In this document: positions 44,635 to 52,910 of the stretch, one piece after another
How positions within the stretch are numbered: the stretch's first letter is position 1
Layout of the letters: every line of letters begins with the position of its first letter
Origin: UBA4416 sp040386075
Lineage (GTDB): Bacteria; Bacteroidota; Bacteroidia; B-17B0; Aurantibacillaceae
Assembly (NCBI GenBank): GCA_040386075.1
Contig: JAZKGE010000027.1
Span: 186,001 to 250,000 of the forward strand
Length of the DNA: 64,000 nt
Direction of reading: 5' to 3'
Made by a program: the position numbers and the translations under genes
The notes under the pieces: model-generated
The model's input: the letters and a program-made list of their open reading frames with translations, nothing else
Database searches by the model: none
Told to the model about the DNA's origin: nothing

Positions 44635-45052
44635 AAATACGATAGTAGGATTTGCATGTGGTGTTTTTGACTTATTTCATGCCGGGCACATTTTAATGTT
44701 GCAGGAATGTAAACAACATTGTGACTATTTGCTTGTGGCCTTAAATAAGGCAGAGAACATTGATTATAAAATTAACCCTAACAAAAAGGCTCCCATTTTT
44801 TCATTTAATGATCGAAAGCTGATCATGGAAAACTGTAAATTGGTTGATGAGGTGATAGGTTATAATTCAGAAGAAGAACTGGTTAAAATAATGACGGAAC
44901 GAAAAATCGATATCCGCTTTTTGGGAGAGGATTATAAAGGTAAGCCAATCACCGGAGCGGAACTGGTTTCAAAAATACATTATACAGATAGAAAACATGG
45001 ACTTAGTTCAAGCTTGTTTAAAGAAAAAATAATGCTTGGAGCAAAATCCTAA
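44624..45052 (+). CDS. Nucleotidyltransferase of the TagD/HldE-C family
   Basis: This 142-residue protein has the HxGH superfamily motif GVFDLFHAGH at 13-22, and the C-terminal SSSLFKEKI corresponds to the ISTT-like motif of TagD. By sequence feel it is nearer to glycerol-3-phosphate cytidylyltransferase than to HldE-C, but its neighbours (PfkB kinase, GmhA-like isomerase) suggest a heptose 1-phosphate substrate. It activates a sugar or polyol phosphate with CTP or ATP. Confidence 0.85.
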   Translation: MQDKNTIVGFACGVFDLFHAGHILMLQECKQHCDYLLVALNKAENIDYKINPNKKAPIFSFNDRKLIMENCKLVDEVIGYNSEEELVKIMTERKIDIRFLGEDYKGKPITGAELVSKIHYTDRKHGLSSSLFKEKIMLGAKS

Positions 45053-45086
45053 TGATACATGAACAAATGCTATTTAACTTCTGCAA

Positions 45087-45533
45087 ATGATAATTAATAA
45101 TATATCTTACAAAGAGCGGTACACAAATTTACATCCCCAATTTACTCAAGCATTTGATTTTATTAATGGTTTTGTACCTCAAAAGAACATTCCCGGAAAA
45201 ATTGATATAGACGGCGATACTGTTTTCGCTATTTATTCCGAACCTGAAAATGCAAATAGTAATCTCTCTAAATTAGAGTCACATCGCAAATATATAGATA
45301 TACATTTTATTATCAGCGGATCTGAGTTATTTGGCTGGATGCCATTACTTAGTTGCAAAAGCCCCATTGGTGATTTCAATGTTGAAGACGATTATATCTT
45401 ATATGATGATAAAGAGTTTAAAAAAATTCAACTAACTCAGAGCGATTTTGTAATTGTATATCCCGAAGACACTCATGCTCCCGGACTCGAAACATCAGAT
45501 TTAAAAAAACTAGTTATTAAAATTAAATTATAA
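45087..45533 (+). CDS. YhcH/YjgK/YiaL family protein (DUF386)
   Basis: This 148-residue cupin-like beta-sandwich protein has the family hallmark ESHRKYIDIHFIISG (about 68-82) and a later FVIVYPEDTHAPGL with a conserved His. Members accompany sialic acid and related sugar genes and may act on the anomeric form of the sugar. It lies directly before the NeuB-SpsF fusion (4-nt gap), which supports a nonulosonate substrate. Confidence 0.88.
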   Translation: MIINNISYKERYTNLHPQFTQAFDFINGFVPQKNIPGKIDIDGDTVFAIYSEPENANSNLSKLESHRKYIDIHFIISGSELFGWMPLLSCKSPIGDFNVEDDYILYDDKEFKKIQLTQSDFVIVYPEDTHAPGLETSDLKKLVIKIKL

Positions 45534-45537
45534 GATA

Positions 45538-47202
45538 ATGAAAGTTATTGCAGAAAGTGCATATAATCATCAAGGTAATTTTGAATATCTTAAAAAGCTT
45601 GCTAAGGCAAGCAAAGACGCTGGCGCCGATTATTTTACTGTTCAAATGATGAACGTAAATGAGTTTTGTACAAAAGAGTATTCAAAGTATCAATTATACT
45701 TAGATACAGAATTTAGTGAAACTCAATGGATTGACCTTTTTAATTATTGTAAGCAAATTGATATCAATGTAATTCCTTGTACCCTCGAAATTAAATCATT
45801 TGATGTTGCATATAATTATGGGTTTAGATTGGTGAAAATACACGGTACAGATTTAACCAATGGTCCTTTTTTGAATTACATTAAAGATAAAGGCAATTGT
45901 AAAGTTATTTTAGAAACCCAATGCAGTACAGATTTTGAAATTAAATTAGCCGTTGAAGATTTTGGAGAAATTATAGAGTGCCTGTTTCATGGCTTTAGCA
46001 ATTATCCTACAGAGCCAAACGAGCATAATTTAAACGCTCTTACATATTTAAAAAACAGGTACCATTTAAATACAGGTTTTGCTGACCATAGTTTGGATAC
46101 TCAGATCATCCCTTGTATGGCAATGGCCTTGGGTTGTAGTTATATTGAAAAACATATCACTATTCATCGTAATGATCGTCAATTTGATTATCAGGTTTCG
46201 CTTGAGCCTTATGAGTTTTCAGTAATGGTCAATTCACTCAGGCATTACCAACAAACATTGGGGGTACCTGTTAAGCATCCCGTGAAATCGGAAAAAGGCT
46301 TTAGAGATATTATCTTCAAAAAATATTTGGGGAATGGGGTTTTTAAAAGAGATAATGAAGGAAAGACTTATATTGAAAGTGTAATTGATACTTTTGAAAA
46401 AGGTAACGTTTCGGCAGCGATAATTGCCAGGCTAAAGTCAAAACGATTAAAATTAAAAGTTTTAAAGCCTTTCGGAGAAAACGAATCCATTATTTCTTTA
46501 TATAATAGATTAAAAGGTAACTGTAAAACAATTCAACATATTGAATTGGCTACAAGCTATCATCCTGATGATGAACCTCTGGCGAATTTATTTGAAACTA
46601 AAGGGTTACCACATTTTGAAGGTCACCCCGAAAGCGTCATAGACAGACTTCTGGAGGTAGCTTATAAAAACAAGTCAGCAGCTGTTTTCCGTGTTACCGG
46701 CGACAATCCTTTTACTGATCCCGTTTTGATGGATAAAATGGTGAAAATTTTTATGGAAAATGACGTTGATTATGTGAGAGTGAATAATGTACCATTTGGG
46801 ATCAGTGCGGAGTTATTTAGTACAAAATATTTATGGAAGTTATATCTCGAAATGGAAGATCCTTTCGTAAGTGAATATCTGTCATGGTTTATTTTAAACG
46901 ATAATACCTGTAAAAAAGCATGTATTGAATTTAAGTGTGATAAAGAGTATGCTAAGTTCGTAAATTTAAGTATTGATTATCCTGAAGATTATGATTACGC
47001 TGTATCTATTTTAAACAGTATCAATGTTCAGCCATTTGAAAAAATTGTTTTGCAGGATGTTATCAAAAATATTACTGACAAACATATAGTAGATGTTACA
47101 AAATTCATAAAATTGCCTCAGGGAGTTAGTATCCTGTACAGTGATTATTTAAAGTTGATAGAGGAAACTAAATACATATATAAGGAAACGTATTCAATTT
47201 AA
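45538..47202 (+). CDS. Fusion: NeuB/SpsE-like synthase domain plus SpsF-like cytidylyltransferase domain
   Basis: The protein has 554 residues. Residues 1-245 form a NeuB/SpsE-type barrel: IAESAYNHQG (4-13), LVKIHGTDLTN with the second PEP-site Lys, GFADHSLDTQ and EKHITIHRND with the metal histidines. It lacks the SAF domain. The Lys of the usual [VL]K[FL]Q strand is T34 here. Residues about 290-535 form an SpsF-like nucleotidyltransferase: AAIIARLKSKRLKLKVLKPF, IELATSYHPDDEPLANLF and FRVTGDNPFTDPVLMDKMV. One chain could thus condense an aldose with PEP and activate the product with CTP. Separate SpsE and SpsF proteins exist in Bacillus; the fusion is uncommon to my knowledge. Confidence 0.85.
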   Translation: MKVIAESAYNHQGNFEYLKKLAKASKDAGADYFTVQMMNVNEFCTKEYSKYQLYLDTEFSETQWIDLFNYCKQIDINVIPCTLEIKSFDVAYNYGFRLVKIHGTDLTNGPFLNYIKDKGNCKVILETQCSTDFEIKLAVEDFGEIIECLFHGFSNYPTEPNEHNLNALTYLKNRYHLNTGFADHSLDTQIIPCMAMALGCSYIEKHITIHRNDRQFDYQVSLEPYEFSVMVNSLRHYQQTLGVPVKHPVKSEKGFRDIIFKKYLGNGVFKRDNEGKTYIESVIDTFEKGNVSAAIIARLKSKRLKLKVLKPFGENESIISLYNRLKGNCKTIQHIELATSYHPDDEPLANLFETKGLPHFEGHPESVIDRLLEVAYKNKSAAVFRVTGDNPFTDPVLMDKMVKIFMENDVDYVRVNNVPFGISAELFSTKYLWKLYLEMEDPFVSEYLSWFILNDNTCKKACIEFKCDKEYAKFVNLSIDYPEDYDYAVSILNSINVQPFEKIVLQDVIKNITDKHIVDVTKFIKLPQGVSILYSDYLKLIEETKYIYKETYSI

Positions 47203-47203
47203 T

Positions 47204-48238
47204 ATGACATATATAATAGGAGAAATAGGACAAAACCATAATGGTTCGGTAGATATTGCAAAGTTAATTGTTGACGCTGCTGCGCGACCTATTCACGAAG
47301 ATCTGTTTGGGCTTCAGCTAAAGCCAATGGATGCTGTTAAATTGACCAAAAGAGACCTGAACCAGGAATTGTCTAAAACCCAAATGGAAGCTCCTTATAA
47401 TAGTGCTCATTCGTTTGGTAAAACTTATGGAGAGCATAGGGCTGCTTTAGAGTTGAATGATGATCAGCATTTTGAAGTGTATAAGCACGCCAAAAATTTA
47501 GGTTTGGATTTTGTGGAAACACTATGTGCTGTTGGTTGTTTATCAATGTTAAAATTATTTACACCTGATAGATTAAAAGTTGCAAGTCGTGATTTAACTA
47601 ATTTGCCGTTGCTGACAGCTTTGGCAGAAACCAAAATCCCTATAATCGTTTCTACAGGAATGGCCGGACAACAGGAGCTTGATAGTGCGATTAATGTTAT
47701 CACAAAATATAATTCTGATTTGTCTATTTTGCATTGCGTCTCTCAATATCCTACTCAGCCGCAAAATGTAAATTTAAAAACGATCACCTATCTTCAAAAA
47801 AATTATCCCCAATTCACTATTGGTTATTCTGATCATACGATCGGTATCTCAGCACCTGTTGCTGCTGTAGCGATGGGCGCACAGATTATTGAAAAACATA
47901 TCACTTTAGATCGGAAAATGAAAGGTACTGATCAGGCAGGGTCGCTGGGTATTGATGGCATTAACCGTATGGTAAGAGATATCCGCGTTATGGAAATGTC
48001 GTTGGGTAAGGAAGAAATTTTTATTGAAGAAGGTGTTAAATCTTCAAGGGTAAAACTGGAACGTTCTATTGCTAGTAAGCGAACGATTAAAAAAGGAGAA
48101 AAAATTTCTGAGGCAGATATTCACATGCTATCTCCCGGAGATGGTTTTAAATGGGCTGAGAATGATAAGGTAATTGGAAAAACAGCCAAGCACGATATTT
48201 CTGAAAACGAGATTATCTATTCAACAATGATCGGGTAA
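47204..48238 (+). CDS. NeuB-family nonulosonic acid (9-phosphate) synthase with SAF domain
   Basis: This 344-residue protein has IIGEIGQNHNGSVDIAKLI (4-22), RLKVASRDLTNLPLL, IVSTGMAGQQELD, IGYSDHTIGISAPVA and EKHITLDRKMKGTDQAGSL, followed by a C-terminal SAF domain (about 285-344, RSIASKRTIKKGEKIS). At the position of the barrel Lys of PseI it has G36 (FGLQ). The next-but-one gene is a KdsC-like phosphatase, so a phosphorylated product such as KDN-9-P or NeuAc-9-P is likely. It is the third NeuB-like protein of the window and starts 1 nt after the fusion gene. Confidence 0.87.
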   Translation: MTYIIGEIGQNHNGSVDIAKLIVDAAARPIHEDLFGLQLKPMDAVKLTKRDLNQELSKTQMEAPYNSAHSFGKTYGEHRAALELNDDQHFEVYKHAKNLGLDFVETLCAVGCLSMLKLFTPDRLKVASRDLTNLPLLTALAETKIPIIVSTGMAGQQELDSAINVITKYNSDLSILHCVSQYPTQPQNVNLKTITYLQKNYPQFTIGYSDHTIGISAPVAAVAMGAQIIEKHITLDRKMKGTDQAGSLGIDGINRMVRDIRVMEMSLGKEEIFIEEGVKSSRVKLERSIASKRTIKKGEKISEADIHMLSPGDGFKWAENDKVIGKTAKHDISENEIIYSTMIG

Positions 48239-48240
48239 TT

Positions 48241-48846
48241 GTGGTTATTTTAACTGAGTATACACTTGCAACAGAATTACGAAGATGGTTCTATAAGTCT
48301 ATTATTATAGATGATATTGAGTTTGAAAGTCATCACACCTTATTGGCATCATCATTAAATTTATTTCTAACAGATTACAATAGATATTTTCCAGGAGAAA
48401 CAGAAATTCAGTTGGATAAAGTTTTAGGACGCACAGAACTTCAGGGTATTTTGTTATATCGGTTGGCCCGAAATTATTTTGTCTCCAACAATATCAATGC
48501 TGCAGATAAGTGCTCATTGCTTGGAAGATTTTTATCAGGCTTCGAAATTTATTATTCTGCCGAAATTGGTAAGGCACTAAAAATTAATCACGGGCTTGGA
48601 ATGGTAATTGGCGCCAGAACAAAAATTGGCGATGATGCGCTTTTACATCAAGGGGTTACTTTTGGAGATAAAAACGGAGGTAGGCCAGTTGTTGGAAATA
48701 ATGTAACAGTTTATGCCGGGGCTAAAATATTAGGTAATGTATCTATTGGAAATAATGTGATTATAGCTGCAAATTGTGTTTGCTTTATAAATGTTCCCGA
48801 AAATAAAACAGCAGTGGGTATTCCTGCAAGAATTATAAATAAATAA
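48241..48846 (+). CDS. Serine O-acetyltransferase-like hexapeptide acetyltransferase
   Basis: This 201-residue protein has an N-terminal helical part and a C-terminal left-handed beta helix with GLGMVIGARTKIGDDALLHQ, whose His aligns with the CysE catalytic site, and KILGNVSIGNNVIIAANCV. It resembles SAT proteins in capsule clusters that act on sugars rather than serine. The likely role is O-acetylation of the nonulosonate or repeat unit. GTG start 2 nt after the NeuB paralogue. Confidence 0.85.
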   Translation: MVILTEYTLATELRRWFYKSIIIDDIEFESHHTLLASSLNLFLTDYNRYFPGETEIQLDKVLGRTELQGILLYRLARNYFVSNNINAADKCSLLGRFLSGFEIYYSAEIGKALKINHGLGMVIGARTKIGDDALLHQGVTFGDKNGGRPVVGNNVTVYAGAKILGNVSIGNNVIIAANCVCFINVPENKTAVGIPARIINK

Positions 48847-48847
48847 T

Positions 48848-49345
48848 ATGCGACCAAAATTAGTAATAACAGATATTGATGGTGTTTGGACAGATGGTGG
48901 TATGTACTACGATCAAACAGGTAACGAATGGAAAAAATTTAACACATCTGATAGCGCTGGCGTTTTATTTTGCAGGAAGTTAAATATACCTGTATGCATT
49001 ATTACAGGAGAAGACACTGAAATTGTTAAACGTAGAGCGGAAAAATTGAAAATTGATTATTTATTCCAGGGAGTAGGCGATAAGTTAACCGTTGCACAAA
49101 ATTTATGTGATACATTAAATATTAGCTTGGCCGATGTTGCTTATATTGGCGATGACATTGGCGATATAGATCTGCTAAGAGCCGTTGGAATTAGTTGTTC
49201 ACCGGATAATGCACCCGACTACATAAAAAAAATGGTTTCGTTTACAACCGTTAAAAAAGGTGGCGAAGGAGCTTTTAGAGAGTTTGTTGAAACGATGTTA
49301 AATGAACATGATGAAAATTGGTTTAAGAATTTGAGCACCAGTTAA
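48848..49345 (+). CDS. KdsC-type HAD phosphatase (nonulosonate/Kdo phosphate)
   Basis: This 165-residue protein has the full KdsC signature: nucleophile D9 and acid/base D11 in ITDIDGVWTDGG, IITGEDTEIV (motif II), KLTVAQNLCDTL (Lys motif III) and YIGDDIGDIDLL (motif IV). KdsC relatives dephosphorylate Kdo-8-P, or KDN-9-P in Bacteroides. Next to a NeuB paralogue, the latter is likelier here. A general Kdo-8-P role cannot be excluded. The stop overlaps the ATG of the next gene (TAATG). Confidence 0.9.
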   Translation: MRPKLVITDIDGVWTDGGMYYDQTGNEWKKFNTSDSAGVLFCRKLNIPVCIITGEDTEIVKRRAEKLKIDYLFQGVGDKLTVAQNLCDTLNISLADVAYIGDDIGDIDLLRAVGISCSPDNAPDYIKKMVSFTTVKKGGEGAFREFVETMLNEHDENWFKNLSTS

Positions 49346-50658
49346 TGTTCTTTAAAATTTTACGCTACCTGTTCTTGTTTAGGCTTAAAAAACAAGGTAT
49401 AGATCCAATGCTTCATGCATCGTTGGATGACGTATTTCATAAATTTTCATACCGTATTTCAGATGCTCAGTTAAATACAGGCTTTTTACATTTAAAATAT
49501 TTAAAAAAAGCAATTAACGAGTTGTTTAAAAAAGCCGATGCACCTGGTATTCATCAGGATTGTGATGTAATTATTTTTGACAGCTCCGTTAAAGGTAAAA
49601 ATGACAGAATATCTTATTTGACTGGATTGGTAAATTGCGAAAATGCCAATTGGATATACAGAGAATCCTTGCCAAACCACATTTCTTTATTTGAAAAAAT
49701 AGCTGTTACGTTGTTTCTTATTTTTACAGGTATCTGGTTTCAGGTATTTAAAAATAGATCTAAAAACAAAACACAGTTAGCGCTTTTTCTTGTAGAAATT
49801 GTTGAGTGGTTAAAAATATTTACGTATTGCCGGAAACTTAAAAGTAAGAATTTCTTGTTTTTTTGCGCTTATGAAAAAGATGCAAATTTTATTAGTTATT
49901 TTTTAATGAATAAGCTTCATCTTTCGGTTCAGTTTATTCCTTCATCAAACCCCTTAAGTAATTTTTATAAAAAAGTGGTATGTACCACATTTACGTTTAC
50001 TGCTCCGTATCAAAAACATCAGTATGAATTACTCAAAAAAAACTGGTATGTGAAAAATTTTGTAAGCTGGCCGATTTTTAATCATCAGCAATTAAAAGAA
50101 TTAAGACCAAATTTCAATTACAGCACAACTAAAAATACAGTTGGCTTTATGTCGAGCGGTAACTGGCTGCGGGAAGAATTAGGCGAAAAGGAATTAGGAT
50201 TAGGAGAGCGTGAAGCAGAAAAAAAATTGATGGCCTGTTTGAAAAAATTTATTGAGAGCAATCAGGATGTTTCTTTGACCGTTTTTTTACATCCTTACGA
50301 AAAGCGTACTCCAGATCGAGTTCAAAGAAGCATGGCTTTTTACCAGGATATGTTTGGTGATAAGTTCAAATTCGGTGATTTAAAAAAAGCTACCATCCAA
50401 CAACTTGATTTGGTTGATGTGGGAATTGCTGTATACAGCTCTGTTTTGTTTGAAAGATTATTTGTGGGATTTAAAACAATGTTTGGTTTATTTAATATGC
50501 CATATAATTATTTTAGTGATGATCGCTTATTGAACATATCGGCCTATTCTGAGTCAGACTTTAATCAAAAACTATCAGAGCTTATTTCTTTGAGCAACGA
50601 AGAATATATTGAAAAATTTAATTTACAAGAGTATATATATAACTATAAAAATAATTAG
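49345..50658 (+). CDS. Putative surface-carbohydrate transferase (unassigned)
   Basis: This 437-residue protein has a hydrophobic segment near 115-135 (VTLFLIFTGIWFQVF) that could be a monotopic anchor. The C-terminal half has SVQFIPSSNPL, VGFMSSGNWLREE, LTVFLHPYEKR and a late VDVGIAVYSSVLFERLFVGF. The HPYEKR and SS-x-L-F-E patterns recall capsule-type Kdo or sialic transferases of the GT-B fold, as does the unassigned protein at 30459, but I cannot place the family. A 1-nt overlap with the KdsC-like gene suggests that it uses the second nonulosonate. Confidence 0.45.
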   Translation: MFFKILRYLFLFRLKKQGIDPMLHASLDDVFHKFSYRISDAQLNTGFLHLKYLKKAINELFKKADAPGIHQDCDVIIFDSSVKGKNDRISYLTGLVNCENANWIYRESLPNHISLFEKIAVTLFLIFTGIWFQVFKNRSKNKTQLALFLVEIVEWLKIFTYCRKLKSKNFLFFCAYEKDANFISYFLMNKLHLSVQFIPSSNPLSNFYKKVVCTTFTFTAPYQKHQYELLKKNWYVKNFVSWPIFNHQQLKELRPNFNYSTTKNTVGFMSSGNWLREELGEKELGLGEREAEKKLMACLKKFIESNQDVSLTVFLHPYEKRTPDRVQRSMAFYQDMFGDKFKFGDLKKATIQQLDLVDVGIAVYSSVLFERLFVGFKTMFGLFNMPYNYFSDDRLLNISAYSESDFNQKLSELISLSNEEYIEKFNLQEYIYNYKNN

Positions 50659-50672
50659 GTTGTTTTACGCTA

Positions 50673-51917
50673 ATGAAGAAAGTACTAATCATTAGTTACA
50701 CCTTTCCTCCTAATCCGGGAATAGGAGGACGACGTTGGGCAAAATTTGCTAAAGAATTGGTAGCTTGTAATACGGATGTAAGAGTACTTACCTTTAGCTC
50801 AGATTTTAACGAAAAAAATTCTTCGGAATGGACTAAAGATATTAGTTCTTATAAAGATCGGATCAATTACCAGCCATCCCGCTATCCAAAGTGGTTGGAT
50901 GCCCCTAAGTCTGTTACAGATAAAATTATGTATAGATTAAGCCTGCTGTACGTGAAATTATTTGCCAGGGGTAATTATTATGATAAAGCATCTTTTTTAA
51001 GAAAAAAAATTATCAATGAAGTTCAGGAATATATAAATAATGGGTATACAAATGTCATTGTTACCTGTGCTCCATTTAAATTAGCTTACTGGGTGAGTGA
51101 TTTAATTGAACGCAATACTAAGGTTAATTTCATCGTTGATTTTAGAGATCCATGGACGAATAATTTAACTTCCTATGGGTTTAATCAAATCTCGAAGAGC
51201 CGGATTGAGTTTGAGAAAAACGCTGAAAAAGCAGTTGTCACTAAATTTAATAAAGTATTTGTTGTGGCTGAAGCAATGAAAAACTATTTTGTGGAAGCAT
51301 ACAAATTGCCGCCAAACAAAATTGAAGTGATCAGTAACGGATTTGATACTGATGACTTCATGAATATTTCAACCGATTCTGATTTTAAATTTAATGTTAA
51401 TGATAAAAAAAAGGTAGTTTTTACAGGAACTTTTTATAATAATTCTTTTTATTTATTGAAAGAATTAAGTGAGATTTTAAACAGGAATATAAGCTTAAAA
51501 AACTCACTTGAATTTCATTTTTTTGGCACTATGTCGGATGAAGCTAAAAAACTCATTTTGCTGAATCGCGAAAATATGTTTTTTCATGGTAACGTTAAAC
51601 TGCAGGAAGTGTACAGTGTGGTGCGTGCCGCCGATTTTTGTTCGCTATTTCTTACAGATGATATAACTTATAGTTTAAGTACTAAATTCCTGGAGTATCT
51701 ATCTCAGAAAAAACAAATATTGGTTTTTTCAAAAGGTGGCGCAACGGGCTCTTTCGTTGAAAATAACAACCTTGGGTTTTCCATAACCTATTCATTAATG
51801 GAGGAAAAGCTTCTCAAATGTCTTTCTACTGAGTACGGTAAAGAGCCAAACACATTTTATATCGAAGAATACGATATAAAACACCTCACGCAAAAAGTTA
51901 GTTTACATTTACAGTAA
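50673..51917 (+). CDS. Glycosyltransferase family 4-like protein
   Basis: This 414-residue protein has an N-terminal LIISYTFPPNPGIGGRRWAK, as in capsule GT4 enzymes, and VIVTCAPFKLAYWVSDLI and DFRDPWTNN typical of the subgroup. The donor half carries KVVFTGTFYNN, FHFFGTMSDEAKKL and STKFLEYLSQKKQIL. It acts in the cytoplasm on lipid-linked repeat units; specificity is unknown. Confidence 0.9.
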   Translation: MKKVLIISYTFPPNPGIGGRRWAKFAKELVACNTDVRVLTFSSDFNEKNSSEWTKDISSYKDRINYQPSRYPKWLDAPKSVTDKIMYRLSLLYVKLFARGNYYDKASFLRKKIINEVQEYINNGYTNVIVTCAPFKLAYWVSDLIERNTKVNFIVDFRDPWTNNLTSYGFNQISKSRIEFEKNAEKAVVTKFNKVFVVAEAMKNYFVEAYKLPPNKIEVISNGFDTDDFMNISTDSDFKFNVNDKKKVVFTGTFYNNSFYLLKELSEILNRNISLKNSLEFHFFGTMSDEAKKLILLNRENMFFHGNVKLQEVYSVVRAADFCSLFLTDDITYSLSTKFLEYLSQKKQILVFSKGGATGSFVENNNLGFSITYSLMEEKLLKCLSTEYGKEPNTFYIEEYDIKHLTQKVSLHLQ

Positions 51918-51938
51918 ATAAATCCAGTAATTAATTAA

Positions 51939-52904
51939 GTGAATCCCTTGATATCGATCATTACACCCAGTTACAACAAACGAAAATATATAAAAGAAAC
52001 GATCGATTCTGTTGTAAGCCAAACTTATGTTAACTGGGAATTGATAATCATTGATGATGGTTCAACCGATGGAACTTTAGATATCATCCTTGATTCAAAA
52101 AAAACAGACGAACGGATTAAGCTGCTAATAAATGATGAGAATAGGGGCGCTAATTATTCAAGAAATATCGGCATTAAAGAAGCAAAAGGAATATATATCG
52201 TTTTTTTAGACGCAGATGATTTGTTAATGCCAGATTGTTTGGAGGAGAGACATAAGGTTATCAGTTCAGGTAATTTCGATTTTTGTGTATTTAGCATGGG
52301 TGTTTTTACATATTCTGTCGGAGATTCTGGTTATAAATGGATCCCGGATTCGAAAAAACCTCTTGAAGATTTTTTGCAACATAAATTGCCGTGGTCTATT
52401 TTGCAACCTATATGGCGGAAAGAATTTTTGATACAAATTAATGGCTTTGATGAATCTTTTCAACGACTCCAGGATGTTGATATGCATACAAGGGCATTGA
52501 TGGAACCGGGAGTTGCTTTTTTAGCCGATGTCAAAAATTTGGATTGTTATTACAGAATTGATGAAGAGCGGAAAAACTTTGATGCCTACAGCTTTTTGAA
52601 AAGAAGAGTATTTTCATCAAATATGTATTGCAGTAAATTTTACACAACTTTAAAGGATACTTTTTTAAAAAAACATCTTTATGTCACAATTTACAAAACC
52701 TATTTGCAATTGGTTCATCAGTATAAATTAAAAACAATCAGTACAACACAATTTTCGGAACTGGAGGGAATGTTATTTGCGGTGCAATCTCCTAAACTTA
52801 CTTTTTTTCATAAATCATTATTTTCTATTGGCTATTTTTTCTCGAGCTTACCTTTGAGGGTTCCCGGAATAAATTGGTTGATCTATAAATTGATAAAATT
52901 ATAA
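51939..52904 (+). CDS. Glycosyltransferase family 2 protein
   Basis: This 321-residue GT-A enzyme has SIITPSYNKRKYIKETIDSV, LIIIDDGSTDGTLD and the metal-binding FLDADDLL (about 90-97), then QDVDMHTRALM with the catalytic-base ED-like position. It probably adds one sugar of the repeat unit. GTG start at 51939, 21 nt after the previous gene. The C-terminal 80 residues contain a hydrophobic stretch that may touch the membrane. Confidence 0.92.
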   Translation: MNPLISIITPSYNKRKYIKETIDSVVSQTYVNWELIIIDDGSTDGTLDIILDSKKTDERIKLLINDENRGANYSRNIGIKEAKGIYIVFLDADDLLMPDCLEERHKVISSGNFDFCVFSMGVFTYSVGDSGYKWIPDSKKPLEDFLQHKLPWSILQPIWRKEFLIQINGFDESFQRLQDVDMHTRALMEPGVAFLADVKNLDCYYRIDEERKNFDAYSFLKRRVFSSNMYCSKFYTTLKDTFLKKHLYVTIYKTYLQLVHQYKLKTISTTQFSELEGMLFAVQSPKLTFFHKSLFSIGYFFSSLPLRVPGINWLIYKLIKL

Positions 52905-52910
52905 TTTTCT

